Shown here piece by piece: positions 24,796 through 33,737 of a DNA stretch of 64,000 nt. Each line of letters starts with the position of its first letter. Within the stretch, counting starts at the first letter, position 1. This stretch comes from Miltoncostaea sp963771025 (lineage in GTDB: Bacteria > Actinomycetota > Thermoleophilia > Miltoncostaeales > Miltoncostaeaceae): the NCBI GenBank assembly GCA_963771025.1, contig CAVYRL010000003.1:248001-312000 (forward strand), in the 5' to 3' direction. Made by a program: the position numbers and the translations under genes. Under the pieces are notes generated by a model. The model made no database searches. It worked only from the letters and a program-made list of their open reading frames with translations, and was not told the DNA's origin.

Positions 24796-25114
24796 GCGGC
24801 TCGACGACCTCGAACTCGCGGGTGAGGTCGACCAGTTCGAGCACGCGGGCGACGGCCGGCGAGGGGCGGGCCAGGGCGAATGCGCGGCCGGCATCAGCCG
24901 CGCCCTTGCGCGCCTCGAGCAGCGCGCGCAGGCCCGACGAGTCCATGAACTCGACGGCGGCGAGATCGATGATCACGGCGGTCTCCCCGGCGACCGGAAT
25001 CGCCTCCGCCAGGCGCGGGGCGCCCATGATGTCGAGTTCCCCCGAGGCGATCAGCACGACCGCGTCCGGGTGGTGTTCCACGCTGACGCGGAACGTGGAG
25101 ATGGGCTTGGGCAT
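24782..25114 (-). CDS. STAS-domain anti-sigma factor antagonist
   Basis: 110 residues, a single STAS domain. The conserved phosphorylation loop reads AAVEFMDSSGLRALLEARK, with the acceptor Ser in DSSG. In partner switching, the unphosphorylated form binds the RsbW-like kinase and frees the sigma factor. Its partners are close by: the sigma factor gene diverges from it after 23 bases and the RsbW-like gene follows. An IS110 relic lies right after its stop. Confidence 0.92.
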   Translation of the reverse strand: MPKPISTFRVSVEHHPDAVVLIASGELDIMGAPRLAEAIPVAGETAVIIDLAAVEFMDSSGLRALLEARKGAADAGRAFALARPSPAVARVLELVDLTREFEVVEPPRPY

Positions 25115-25137
25115 CGCGGGCGAGGGTATCAGGGGAC

Positions 25138-25941
25138 GTGAGGCGGACGGATCCCACCGACGGCGGGTTCGAGCGCCGCGCGATCGGGCACAATGTCCCG
25201 GTGGAGGCAGCCGCCCGGCGAGCGCGAGGAGTCCCTGTCACGTCTGTTGGAGGAACGCTGGATGCCGCCGCGCGCGAGCGTCTGATCGTTGAGCACCTGC
25301 CGCTGGTGCGGGCCCTGGCACGGCGGTACGCCAATCGCGGCGAGCCCCTGGACGACCTGGTGCAGGTGGGCACCGTCGGGCTGATCAAGGCGATCGACCG
25401 GTTCGACCCGCGCCGGGGGAACAAGCTGGCGAGTTTCGCGACGCCCACGATCCTCGGCGAGATCCGACGCCACTTCCGCGATCGCTCCTGGACGGTGCGC
25501 GTGCCGCGCGGCATCCAGGAGGCCCGCGCGCAGATCACCCACGCGGTGAGCGACCTCTCGGCGCAGAACGGCCGCAGCCCGACGGTCAACGAGATCGCGG
25601 AGTGGACGGGGCTCTCGGTGGACGACGTGCTCGACGCGATGGCCGCCGGCAGCGCGCAACGGCCGGCGCAGCTCGCCTCCCCCGGCTCGGAGGGCGAGGA
25701 GGACGGCGGCATCGCGGTGGGCCTCGAGGACTCCGGGTTCGAGCAGGCGGAGGCCCGGGCGACGCTTTCGTCGGGCCTGGCCGGCCTGCCGGCCCGCGAG
25801 CGGGTGATCCTTCATCTGCGCTTCGAGGAGGGCCTCACGCAATCGGAGATCGCGGCCCGGGTCGGCATCTCGCAAATGCACGTGTCGCGCCTCATCCGCC
25901 GGGCCCTCGAGTCGCTGCGCGAGAGCGCGGAGGAGGTGTGA
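25138..25941 (+). CDS. Alternative RNA polymerase sigma factor, SigB/SigF family
   Basis: 267 residues. Region 2 is clear (EHLPLVRALARRYANRG, DDLVQVGTVGLIKAIDRFDP, SFATPTILGEIRRHFRDRSW), with region 3 (VPRGIQEARAQI) and the region 4 HTH (LPARERVILHLRFEEGLTQS, EIAARVGISQMHVSRLIRRA). This is the stress or sporulation-type sigma-70 controlled by RsbW-like kinases. GTG 25138 has AGGGG in front; GTG 25201 is an alternative start, since the first ~45 residues are not conserved. Confidence 0.93.
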   Translation: MRRTDPTDGGFERRAIGHNVPVEAAARRARGVPVTSVGGTLDAAARERLIVEHLPLVRALARRYANRGEPLDDLVQVGTVGLIKAIDRFDPRRGNKLASFATPTILGEIRRHFRDRSWTVRVPRGIQEARAQITHAVSDLSAQNGRSPTVNEIAEWTGLSVDDVLDAMAAGSAQRPAQLASPGSEGEEDGGIAVGLEDSGFEQAEARATLSSGLAGLPARERVILHLRFEEGLTQSEIAARVGISQMHVSRLIRRALESLRESAEEV

Positions 25942-26083
25942 TGCGGGTTTCGGCTCATCCTCCGACGGGAAGGCCCCCCCATGCAGACGCGCGCCGTCGT
26001 GCCGTGCGGCAATTGGGCCCGGGGATAGGGTGGGGCGCAGGGAAGCGATCGATGTACGCCGACAACGGGGCGTGGTCACCGTC

Positions 26084-26497
26084 GTGAGCGATGAGCAATC
26101 CGACGTAGAACTGGTGCTCCCGGCCGAGCCGGAGAGCATCGCCCTCGCCCGGCAGATGGTGCGCGGGATCGTGGACGTACTCGGATGGGGCGAGGAGAGC
26201 CGTACCGACATCTCCATCGCGGTCACGGAGGCGTGCACCAACTCTGTGCTGCACGCCTACCCGGACACGGAGGGCGACTACGAGGTGCACGCATGGACCG
26301 AGCCCGAGCGGCTGGTCGTGGCGGTGCGCGACCAAGGGCGGGGTATCACGCCGGCCGTCACGTCGGCGGCCGCGGGGCTGGGCCTCGGCATTCCCCTGAT
26401 CCTGGCCATCGGCGACGAGGTCTCCTTCACGCACGACGGTGGCGTCACCGAGGTGCGCATGACGTTCTCCCCCGGCTCCCGGCCGGACGACGCATGA
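26084..26497 (+). CDS. RsbW-like anti-sigma factor Ser kinase (GHKL ATPase)
   Basis: 137 residues from GTG 26084 (GTG 26072 also possible). The ATP-binding fold is complete: N box ISIAVTEACTNSVLHAYP, G1 box VAVRDQGRGI and G2 region GLGLGIPLILAIGDEV. Such proteins hold a SigB-type factor inactive and phosphorylate a STAS antagonist. Both partners are encoded within 1 kb. It is coupled by ATGA to the next gene. Confidence 0.92.
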   Translation: MSDEQSDVELVLPAEPESIALARQMVRGIVDVLGWGEESRTDISIAVTEACTNSVLHAYPDTEGDYEVHAWTEPERLVVAVRDQGRGITPAVTSAAAGLGLGIPLILAIGDEVSFTHDGGVTEVRMTFSPGSRPDDA

Positions 26498-26892
26498 GCG
26501 GGATCCACGCAGGACGACTCACGGTGCGCCGGGCCGATCTGGCCGAGCAGGTGCTCGAGCGCCTCGTGCTGGCCCTCGCCGCGCGCGTCAACCTCCCCCT
26601 CGATCGCATCGCCGACGCGCAGGTCGTGACGGAGGCCCTGATCGCGACCGCGTCGCACAACTCGGTGAACGGCGCCCTGTGCATCGACCTCGCCGCGGGG
26701 CCCGAGGGCGTCGACCTCTCGGTGGGCCCGCTGCCCACCGGTGGCGCGGCGCGCGTCGTGGCCGAGAGTGAGGTGCCCGGCGTCGGGGTCGTTCTCGAGC
26801 GACTGGTCAACCGCTGGGACGCGGCGCCGCTCGACTCCGACACCGAGGTGCTTCGGCTGACGATCGGGCCGGGCGCCACGACCTCACCCTGA
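26494..26892 (+). CDS. Degenerate RsbW-like protein without ATP-binding boxes
   Basis: 132 residues, start ATG 26494 overlapping the RsbW stop (ATGA). The pattern of helices and strands follows an RsbW-like fold (ADLAEQVLERLVLALAARVN, AQVVTEALIATASHNSVNGA, LCIDLAAGPEGVDLSVGPL). In the N box, the Glu and Asn of EACTN are replaced by ALIATASHN, and there is no glycine-rich G1 or G2 box. It probably does not bind ATP and may modulate the neighbouring kinase or sigma factor. Function is inferred from position. Confidence 0.65.
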   Translation: MSGIHAGRLTVRRADLAEQVLERLVLALAARVNLPLDRIADAQVVTEALIATASHNSVNGALCIDLAAGPEGVDLSVGPLPTGGAARVVAESEVPGVGVVLERLVNRWDAAPLDSDTEVLRLTIGPGATTSP

Positions 26893-26902
26893 ACGAGGGC
26901 AC

Positions 26903-27904
26903 GTGAGGGGCAAGCGGCTGGTGGCGCTGGCCGTCGTGGCAGCCGCCGGGGCGTATCTGCGCCGGCAGGCCGCACGCACCGCGCCCACCGCCACGGCGGC
27001 GTCGCCCGGCACGATCGCCGAGGCCGTCCGGCCGGCGCCCGACGCGCCGGCGACGCCCTTGCCGACCGGCTGGCGCGGGACCATCGACACGGTAATCACG
27101 GCGGTGCGCACCGGGATGGCCGGCGGCATCACCGACATCGCGGCCACACTCGCCTACTACGGGTTCCTCGCCGTCCCCGCGGCGCTGCTGGTGGTCGTCG
27201 GGGCGTTCGGCGTCGGAGGCGGCCCCGGCTCGACACAGGACGTGGTCGACCTCCTCGACGGTGGCGTGGTACCCGACCAAGCCGTCAGTCTGATCCGGGA
27301 CACGCTCACGCGCGTCACCGCCAGCACGGGACAGAGCGCGAGCCTCGCCGTGGTCGGGCTGCTGCTCGCCCTCTGGACCGTGAGCGGGGCGATGCAGGCG
27401 CTGATCCGCGGGCTCAACCGGATCCACGGGTGCGAGGAGACCCGGTCATTCGCTCGCCTGCGGGCGACCGCGTTGAGCCTGTTCGGCTGGACGCTCCTCG
27501 CGTTGGTCGTGTCCATCGGCCTCCTGGTGTTCGGCACTCCCCTCTCCGAGGCGTTCGGTGGCTGGGTCGGCGCGCCCGGCCCGATCTCGTGGCTGTGGTG
27601 GGCGCTGCGCTGGCCGATCGTGGGCACCGCGCTGTTCGTCGCGATCGCGGGAATCCTGCGCATGGCCCCCGCCGAGCAGCGGGCGCCGGTCAAGGGCCAG
27701 GCGATCGGCGCAGCCGTCGCGGTGCTCGTGTGGCTGATCGCCTCGGCCGGATTCGGCATCTACGTGTCGCGTTTCGGCTCGTACGGCGCGGCCTGGGGCT
27801 CCCTCTCGGCCGTCATCGTGATGCTGACCTGGCTCTGGCTGACCGCGCTGGCGGTGCTGCTGGGGGCGCAGCTCGAGGTCGAGGTGGGGCGTCGGGCCGA
27901 ATAG
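26903..27904 (+). CDS. YihY/BrkB family inner-membrane protein
   Basis: 333 residues with a leading hydrophobic anchor and Ala/Pro-rich linker (~1-55), then six membrane helices. Family signatures are ITDIAATLAYYGFLAVPAAL, ALWTVSGAMQALIRGLNRIH and the end YVSRFGSYGAAWGSLSAVIV with LTWLWLTALAVLLGAQLE. The role of this family is unsettled; it is not RNase BN as once thought. It is 22 bases from nhaA and likely co-transcribed. Confidence 0.9.
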   Translation: MRGKRLVALAVVAAAGAYLRRQAARTAPTATAASPGTIAEAVRPAPDAPATPLPTGWRGTIDTVITAVRTGMAGGITDIAATLAYYGFLAVPAALLVVVGAFGVGGGPGSTQDVVDLLDGGVVPDQAVSLIRDTLTRVTASTGQSASLAVVGLLLALWTVSGAMQALIRGLNRIHGCEETRSFARLRATALSLFGWTLLALVVSIGLLVFGTPLSEAFGGWVGAPGPISWLWWALRWPIVGTALFVAIAGILRMAPAEQRAPVKGQAIGAAVAVLVWLIASAGFGIYVSRFGSYGAAWGSLSAVIVMLTWLWLTALAVLLGAQLEVEVGRRAE

Positions 27905-27925
27905 GGAGATCCGTATGATCACCAG

Positions 27926-29284
27926 GTGAGCTCGGCCACGCCCCCCGAGCGCCCTCGTCTACCGTGGTCGCGCAGTCAGCGACCGGTGCCGCGGATGGTG
28001 CTGCAGCCGTTTCAGGATTTCCTGCGCCTCGAGGCGGCGGGCGGCCTGGTGCTGCTGGCCGCAACCGTCGTGGCGCTCGTCTGGGCCAACGTGGCCACGA
28101 CGTCATACACCGATCTCTGGAGCACGGAGCTCACCCTTCGCGTCGGCGATCAGGTGATCACCGAGACGTTGCAGGATCTGGTCAACGACGGCCTGATGGC
28201 CATCTTCTTCCTGGTCGTCGGCCTCGAGGTGAAGCGCGAGCTGGTGGTCGGCGAGCTCGCGAGCCGGCGGGCGGCGTTGCTGCCGGCCTTCGCGGCGATG
28301 GGCGGAATGGTGCTGCCGGCGCTGATCTTCCTGGCCGTCATGGGCGGCAGCGGGGGCTCGCGGGGCTGGGGGATCCCGATGGCGACCGACGTGGCCTTCG
28401 CACTCGGCGCGCTCGCCCTGCTCTCGCGGCGCGTGCCGTCCGCGCTCGTGGCATTCCTGCTCGGCGTCGCCGTGATCGACGACATCGGGGCGATCCTGGT
28501 GGTCGCCTTCTACTACACCGACAGCATCGCGCTGGGGTGGCTGGCGGGCGCGATCGGGGGGCTGGTCGCGATCCTTGTGCTGCAGCGCCTGCACGTGCGC
28601 TATGTGGCCGTCTACATCGTCCTCGGGCTGATGGTCTGGTTCGCCACCTTCGAGTCGGGGGTCCACGCCACGATCGCGGGCGTCGCCCTCGGCCTGGTGA
28701 CGCCGGTGCGGCCGTTCCAGCGGCCCGCGGCGGTCAGCGCGGAGGCGGTGCGGATCGCCGCCGCGACCGAGGACCACCCGGAGGACCCGGACGCCGACGC
28801 GGCGCAGTGGCGACGCCTGGCCTGGCTGTCGCGCGAGGCCATATCGCCCCTCAACCGCGTGGAGCACGGCCTGCACGAGTGGTCGAGCTTCGTCGTGCTC
28901 CCGATCTTCGCCCTCGCCAACGCGGGCATCGTCCTCGACGCCGCCTCCATCGACGCGGCCCGCGAGACGCCGCTCGCCGCAGCGGTCGCCATCGGCCTGG
29001 TGGTCGGGAAGACCATCGGGCTGACGCTGGGCGCGTTCATCGCCGTCAGCCTCGGGCTGAGCAGCCTCCCGCCGAGCGTGACCTGGGGTCACATCCTCGG
29101 CATCGGCGCTCTGGCGGGCATCGGCTTCACCGTGTCGCTGTTCATCACGAGCCTGGCCTACAGCGACCCGAGCGTCGTCTCGGCGGCCAAGATCGGCGTC
29201 CTGGGCGGCTCGATCGTCGCCGCTCTGCTCGGCTCGGGCCTGCTGCTGCTGGCGTCTCGCCGGTCGGCCGCCCGGGCCGGCTAG
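27926..29284 (+). CDS. nhaA: Na+/H+ antiporter NhaA
   Basis: 452 residues. Exchanges cytoplasmic Na+ for external H+ across the membrane. Signature sequences are VNDGLMAIFFLVVGLEVKRE, GWGIPMATDVAFALGALALL, the unwound-helix Asp pair in GVAVIDDIGAILVVAFYY, and IGFTVSLFITSLAYSD near the C-terminus. About 12 helices. An insert of ~50 residues (AEAVRIAATEDH-like, SAEAVRIAAATEDHPEDPDA) lies before SPLNRVEHGLHEWSSFVVLP, as in many actinobacterial NhaA. GTG start 27926. Confidence 0.95.
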   Translation: MSSATPPERPRLPWSRSQRPVPRMVLQPFQDFLRLEAAGGLVLLAATVVALVWANVATTSYTDLWSTELTLRVGDQVITETLQDLVNDGLMAIFFLVVGLEVKRELVVGELASRRAALLPAFAAMGGMVLPALIFLAVMGGSGGSRGWGIPMATDVAFALGALALLSRRVPSALVAFLLGVAVIDDIGAILVVAFYYTDSIALGWLAGAIGGLVAILVLQRLHVRYVAVYIVLGLMVWFATFESGVHATIAGVALGLVTPVRPFQRPAAVSAEAVRIAAATEDHPEDPDADAAQWRRLAWLSREAISPLNRVEHGLHEWSSFVVLPIFALANAGIVLDAASIDAARETPLAAAVAIGLVVGKTIGLTLGAFIAVSLGLSSLPPSVTWGHILGIGALAGIGFTVSLFITSLAYSDPSVVSAAKIGVLGGSIVAALLGSGLLLLASRRSAARAG

Positions 29285-29300
29285 GACCCGAGCGGCGGCA

Positions 29301-30458
29301 TCAGTTGGTCAGCCGCGCGCCGTCCTGCTGGTCCACGGCCTTCAGGAACGCGCCGTAGCTGGGCTTCTTCGAGAGGTCGCCACGCAGCAGGCCGGCCGGC
29401 CAGTCGGCATTGTCCTGCAGGTTGAACCACACCACTGCCTTGACCCGATCGGTGTGCAGCTGGGGCAGCGAGTAGATCTCCGAGAGGTACTGCGCCTGCT
29501 GCGACTCGGTCACCTTCTCGGTTCGGTAGGGGGTCGTGGCGGTCGTGTAGCCGGCCTCGGTGATGTACAGGGGCAACCCCGGCTTCCAGGCGTCCAGCTC
29601 GTCCAGGAGCCGCCCCACGGTGGACCAGCTGGGCACGACGTCCGTCTCGGTGAGCGGCGGCGTGGCCGGGTAGATGTGCTGCGAGTAGGCGTCGAGCGGG
29701 ATGTCGCGACTGCGGAGCCCCCTCAGCCAGTCGATTGCGCCGATTCCCGACGGGCTGGTGCTGCTGCGCGGCCCCCCGACCCCGGCGATGACGATCGCCG
29801 CCGCGTTGGCCGTCTTGATGGCGGGGTACGCCGCCCTGTCCATGGCGGCATAGACGTTGAGCGCGACGGGGGTGTCGCCCTGAAACTGCGGCGTGAAGAA
29901 GTGGGAGAGGTTGGGCTCGTTCCAGATCTCGAAGTGGCGCACCTCCGGCAGCTTCTCGCCGCCCGGCGACGTGAAGTGGCCCGAGTAGCGGGTGGCCAGG
30001 GCCCCCATGAAGGTGCCGAACGCGGCGGGGTCGGGGGCCGCCGGGTTGACGACGACGCCCGGCGGGGGCGGCGGCTGCGAGGTCGCCCAGGCGGGCGCGT
30101 CGTAGACCGAAACGATGGGCGTGATGTCGCGCGCGGCGAGACCCAGCATGATCAGATCGGCTCGCGAGAAATCGTAGACCGGATCCGCCGGGTTGGACGG
30201 ATCGGCCGGCGCGGACGGCGCGATGTCGCCCCAGAAGAGATCGACGCGCGTCGTGGTGACGCCGGTCGCCTCCAGCAGGTCGAGGCGCCCCGGGATCTCG
30301 CCGAGGGGGATGGTCGGCAGGTGGTCGTCTTGGACGGCCGCCACCGCGCCGATCGGCGCCGAGTCGTCGCCGCCCGACAATGCCACGGCCCCGGCGACCA
30401 CCACGATCACCGCCGCCAGCGCCACCAGCCCCGCGATCACGCGCCCACGTCGCCCCAT
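29301..30458 (-). CDS. Membrane-anchored or secreted glycoside hydrolase (clan A, TIM barrel)
   Basis: 385 residues with an N-terminal hydrophobic anchor (VIAGLVALAAVIVVVAGAVA). The catalytic domain has the clan GH-A arrangement: the acid/base Glu in FEIWNEPN about residue 165, and the nucleophile Glu in LYITEAGYTT about residue 295, with HIYPATPP between. It resembles GH39/GH5-type proteins. The sugar substrate cannot be told. It lies convergent to nhaA and just downstream of a second hydrolase-like gene. Confidence 0.8.
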   Translation of the reverse strand: MGRRGRVIAGLVALAAVIVVVAGAVALSGGDDSAPIGAVAAVQDDHLPTIPLGEIPGRLDLLEATGVTTTRVDLFWGDIAPSAPADPSNPADPVYDFSRADLIMLGLAARDITPIVSVYDAPAWATSQPPPPPGVVVNPAAPDPAAFGTFMGALATRYSGHFTSPGGEKLPEVRHFEIWNEPNLSHFFTPQFQGDTPVALNVYAAMDRAAYPAIKTANAAAIVIAGVGGPRSSTSPSGIGAIDWLRGLRSRDIPLDAYSQHIYPATPPLTETDVVPSWSTVGRLLDELDAWKPGLPLYITEAGYTTATTPYRTEKVTESQQAQYLSEIYSLPQLHTDRVKAVVWFNLQDNADWPAGLLRGDLSKKPSYGAFLKAVDQQDGARLTN

Positions 30459-30534
30459 GCCCTCTCCCGGCCGTCGGTTCGGGCCTCAGCCTAGGCGATG
30501 GCGCCCGCATCCCCAGAGGTCCCGGGCATGCCGC

Positions 30535-32520
30535 TCAGAGCCCTGCGCGCGCCGCCTGCGGGGTGATGGCGTCGGGCCACGGAAGCCCCGCCGGGAACGG
30601 ATCGCCCGGGATGCGGTAGTTCCACGCCGGGTTGCCGAGGCTGCCCCCCGCCCAGCTCTGGATGTCGCCCACGAAGCGCGCCAGATCGAGCGGGCCGTCG
30701 AGCACGCTTGGCGCCATCAGGTCGGCCGAGAAGGCCAGTACGCGACCCGCGCCCACCGGGCGCAGGATGGCCGCGGGAGCCCCGTCGATGAACCGCGCCA
30801 CCACGCCGGCCTCGGCCGGCACGCCGACGAACGCGCGCGGCCGTGCCGAGTCGATCGGCAGGGTGAGGAGATCGTCGGGGGTTCCCGCGCCGAGGGCCCC
30901 GGGCTGCACCTCGAGCACCGTGCCGGCGCGCGGCGGCCCGAGCCGTGCGCCGACCAGCGCGTCGTGCACGCCGGCGAGGGACGCGCCCGTCGGCGTGCGG
31001 GTGAAGGCGTCCGGATCGGTGACGATCAGGGTGCCCCCGGCGCGCACCCAGTCGGCGATCTTCCGGGCGAAAACCGGATCGAGGGTGTCCCCGCGCGGCA
31101 TCCAGAGCGTCCTGGCGGCCGCCAGCCGGGAAGGGTCCCGCGCCAGCCGCGTGTCGGCGTCGAAGGTGAAGGCCCCGCCCTCGAGCTCGCCGAGCAACGA
31201 GTAGGTGGTGTAGATCGCGTCGCCGCTGGTGCGGTAGCGGACGCCGCCGACGCGGTTGGGCTGGGCCTGCCCCTCGCTTGCGGTGGAGTACAGCACCAGC
31301 TGCGCCGGATCGGTGGGCGGCGCCGGCAGCCGCGTGCCCTTCAGGCTCTTCGCGATCTGCAGCATCGTGTCGTAGAACTTCGGTCGGCGGAACCGTGGGT
31401 TGTCCGACGCGAAGAAGCTGAGATCGGTGGCGCCGGCACGCAGCGCCTGGGCGCTCCAGGTCCACAGGTTGCCCGAGGTCGGCGTGTAGCGCGAGTAGTT
31501 GAAGGCCTGCACGACGATGCGGGTGCGCTTGCCTGTGAGGTCGGACATCAGCTTGGCGCCGAAGCCGGGGTTGTAGCGCCCGCGCCCGACCCGGTCGCGC
31601 TCGGGGTAGCTGACGTAGGGGTCGGCCTCGACGACGTCGGCGAAGCCGGCGAGGCGCGTGTAGTCCCAGGGGATGAAGCCGTCGATGAAGCCGTAGTCGT
31701 TGGGGTTCACGACGGCGTTGGGATCCAGTTTGCGGATCAGCCGCGCCTGCTGGGCCTTCATGGCGAAGAAGCGACGCCCCGAGTACCGCGACCACGCCAG
31801 CCAGCGCAGCCGCTCCCTCACGCTCGAGCGGCGGCGGGCGTCGGGGTCGGGCAGCGCGTACCCCGTGGCGCGGCGGAAGTCGGCGGCGAGCCTGCGGCCG
31901 AACGGCGTGCGCCGCGCCTTGCCGTGCGGGAGCACGACGACCGGCTCGTCGCTGCCGGTGTAGAAGTTGACGTAGGGCTTCGAGCGAACGGTCGGCACGA
32001 TGCGGCGGATCTCGCGCAGCGCCGCGACGCGGTACGCCGGATCGAGCAGCGACAGCCGCCGCGTCCAGGCCAGCGTGCCCGGGTCCGACACCACCGCCCG
32101 CTTGGTGTTCAGGGCGTTGCGCGCCGCCCACACCTCGACCGCGACATCCCACTTCAGGCCGCTGCGCCGGTACTGGGCGAGGAAACGCGACGGGGTGCGC
32201 CAGCCGGGCGTGTCCTTGGGCGACAGGGGCAGCGGCGGAAAGGGAAGGGCGCTGACGCCGCTGAAGTCGAGGCCGTTGTCGCCGGCCTTCGTGAGGATGC
32301 CGTCGATGATCTTGGCCCAGGCCGCCGGACGGTAGGGCGGCGCCGTCGCGCGCCGCCATTGGGGCAGCTCGTCCTGGTTGAGCTCGTGGCTCCAGTCGGA
32401 CACGGTGCCCGCGGGCCGGTCGGCGGCGGCGGCGGCGGCGGCGCCGAACGCCGCGACGAGGGCCAGCGAGGTGGCCGTGAGCACGGCGGGCAGGAGACGG
32501 GGCACGGGCGCGCCCATCAT
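30535..32520 (-). CDS. Secreted GH42-like multi-domain protein
   Basis: 661 residues from ATG 32520, with a signal peptide (LLPAVLTATSLALVAAFGAA). The central part resembles the beta-galactosidase A4 (GH42) barrel: FYTGSDEPVVVLPHGKA and SGRRFFAMKAQQARLIRKLD, then a DYGFIDGFIPWDYTRL strand. The C-terminal ~200 residues have a trimerisation-like Rossmann module (ARKIADWVRAGGTLIVTDPD). The expected catalytic Glu positions are not certain (SDEP and VEAD are candidates), so it may be a divergent or inactive hydrolase. It is 76 bases upstream of the smaller hydrolase. Confidence 0.65.
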   Translation of the reverse strand: MMGAPVPRLLPAVLTATSLALVAAFGAAAAAAADRPAGTVSDWSHELNQDELPQWRRATAPPYRPAAWAKIIDGILTKAGDNGLDFSGVSALPFPPLPLSPKDTPGWRTPSRFLAQYRRSGLKWDVAVEVWAARNALNTKRAVVSDPGTLAWTRRLSLLDPAYRVAALREIRRIVPTVRSKPYVNFYTGSDEPVVVLPHGKARRTPFGRRLAADFRRATGYALPDPDARRRSSVRERLRWLAWSRYSGRRFFAMKAQQARLIRKLDPNAVVNPNDYGFIDGFIPWDYTRLAGFADVVEADPYVSYPERDRVGRGRYNPGFGAKLMSDLTGKRTRIVVQAFNYSRYTPTSGNLWTWSAQALRAGATDLSFFASDNPRFRRPKFYDTMLQIAKSLKGTRLPAPPTDPAQLVLYSTASEGQAQPNRVGGVRYRTSGDAIYTTYSLLGELEGGAFTFDADTRLARDPSRLAAARTLWMPRGDTLDPVFARKIADWVRAGGTLIVTDPDAFTRTPTGASLAGVHDALVGARLGPPRAGTVLEVQPGALGAGTPDDLLTLPIDSARPRAFVGVPAEAGVVARFIDGAPAAILRPVGAGRVLAFSADLMAPSVLDGPLDLARFVGDIQSWAGGSLGNPAWNYRIPGDPFPAGLPWPDAITPQAARAGL

Positions 32521-32582
32521 GCCGTCCCGCCGCCGGGCGCTCAAACGCACCAGGTGCGCGAGCGACCGGCGGAGGGCGCGGG

Positions 32583-33737
32583 CTACACCGCCGCCTTGCG
32601 GTATGCGTCGATCAGGATCTCGGCCACCTCGGGGCGCGTGAACTCCACCGGCGGGATCTCACCGCGGTCGAGCATCTCGCGCACCTTGGTACCCGACAGG
32701 AACACGCGCTGCTCCGGCGACGACGGCGAGGTCTTCGTGGTCGCCATCCCGCCGGTGAGGTTGCACCAGAACGAATGCTCGAAGAAGAGCGGCTGGATCG
32801 CCAGCTCGTCCCGCGTGATGTCGTCGAAGATGCGGTGGGCGTCGTACGTGCCGTAGTAGCTGCCCACCCCGGCGTGATCGCGACCGACGATGAAGTGCGT
32901 GCAGCCGTAGTTCTGACGCAGGATCGCGTGCAGCACGGCCTCGCGCGGCCCGGCGTAGCGCATCGCGGCGGGCAGCACGCCCAGCACCACGCGCTCCCGG
33001 GGGTAGTAGCCCTCGATGAGCACCTCGTAGCAGCGCATCCGCACGTCGGCGGGGATGTCGTCGCTCTTGGTCTCGCCCACCAGCGGGTGCAGGAACAGGC
33101 CGTCGACCGTCTCGAGCGCGACCTTGGTGATGTACTCGTGGGCGCGGTGGATCGGGTTGCGGGTCTGGAAGCCGACCACGCTCTTCCAGCCGCGCGCGTC
33201 GAACTCACGGCGTGACGCCAGGGGATCCAGCAGGAAGGGCGCGGCGCCGGGGTCGAGGGGCAGGCGCCCCGCCACCCGCACCGGTCCCGCCAGGGCGGTG
33301 GTGCCGTGCGCGAACAGCGACGCGACGCCGGGGTGGGCGGTCTCGTCGGTTCCGTAGACGAGCGTCGCCTCGCGGACCGGATCGGTCTCGTAGCGGTCGG
33401 TCACCTCGAGCACGCCCAGGAAACGGCCGGAGTCGTCGACCAACTCCACCTCGTCGGCCGAACCGACGCCCTCGAGCTCGTCGGGCTGCACGGTGAGCGT
33501 CACGGGCACCGACCAGGCCAGGCCCGACGGCAGGCGCAGGCCGGTGATGACCGACTCGTACGCCTCACGGCCCATGAAGCCGTCGAGCGGCGAGAAGGCC
33601 CCCACGGCGATCAGGTCGAGGTCGGCCTGCTGGCGGGCGGAGAGGGTGATGCGGGGGCGGTTGCCGCCGCTGTCCAATGCGTCGTCGAGGCGGTTGACCA
33701 GCGTGCCGCCGTGGGGGGTGATGGGTCCCGGGGTCAA
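32583..33737 (-). CDS. sat: Sulfate adenylyltransferase (ATP sulfurylase)
   Basis: 384 residues, the single-polypeptide Sat type. Forms adenosine 5'-phosphosulfate from ATP and sulfate. Active-site motifs are GFQTRNPIHRAHE (QxRNPxHxxH) and FIVGRDHAGVGSYYG, with the preceding PUA-like domain (LSARQQADLDLIAVGAFSPL). It starts at TTG 33737, overlapping the TGA of the ComA-like gene as TTGA, so it is the third coupled gene of the operon. No APS kinase, PAPS reductase or sulfite reductase is in the window. Confidence 0.95.
   Translation of the reverse strand: MTPGPITPHGGTLVNRLDDALDSGGNRPRITLSARQQADLDLIAVGAFSPLDGFMGREAYESVITGLRLPSGLAWSVPVTLTVQPDELEGVGSADEVELVDDSGRFLGVLEVTDRYETDPVREATLVYGTDETAHPGVASLFAHGTTALAGPVRVAGRLPLDPGAAPFLLDPLASRREFDARGWKSVVGFQTRNPIHRAHEYITKVALETVDGLFLHPLVGETKSDDIPADVRMRCYEVLIEGYYPRERVVLGVLPAAMRYAGPREAVLHAILRQNYGCTHFIVGRDHAGVGSYYGTYDAHRIFDDITRDELAIQPLFFEHSFWCNLTGGMATTKTSPSSPEQRVFLSGTKVREMLDRGEIPPVEFTRPEVAEILIDAYRKAAV

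Noticed and set aside
30193..32856. An 887-codon open frame on the plus strand
   Set aside because: It is antisense to two secreted hydrolase genes with clear motifs; Arg/Gly/Val-rich sequence with no domain is what GC-rich antisense frames give.
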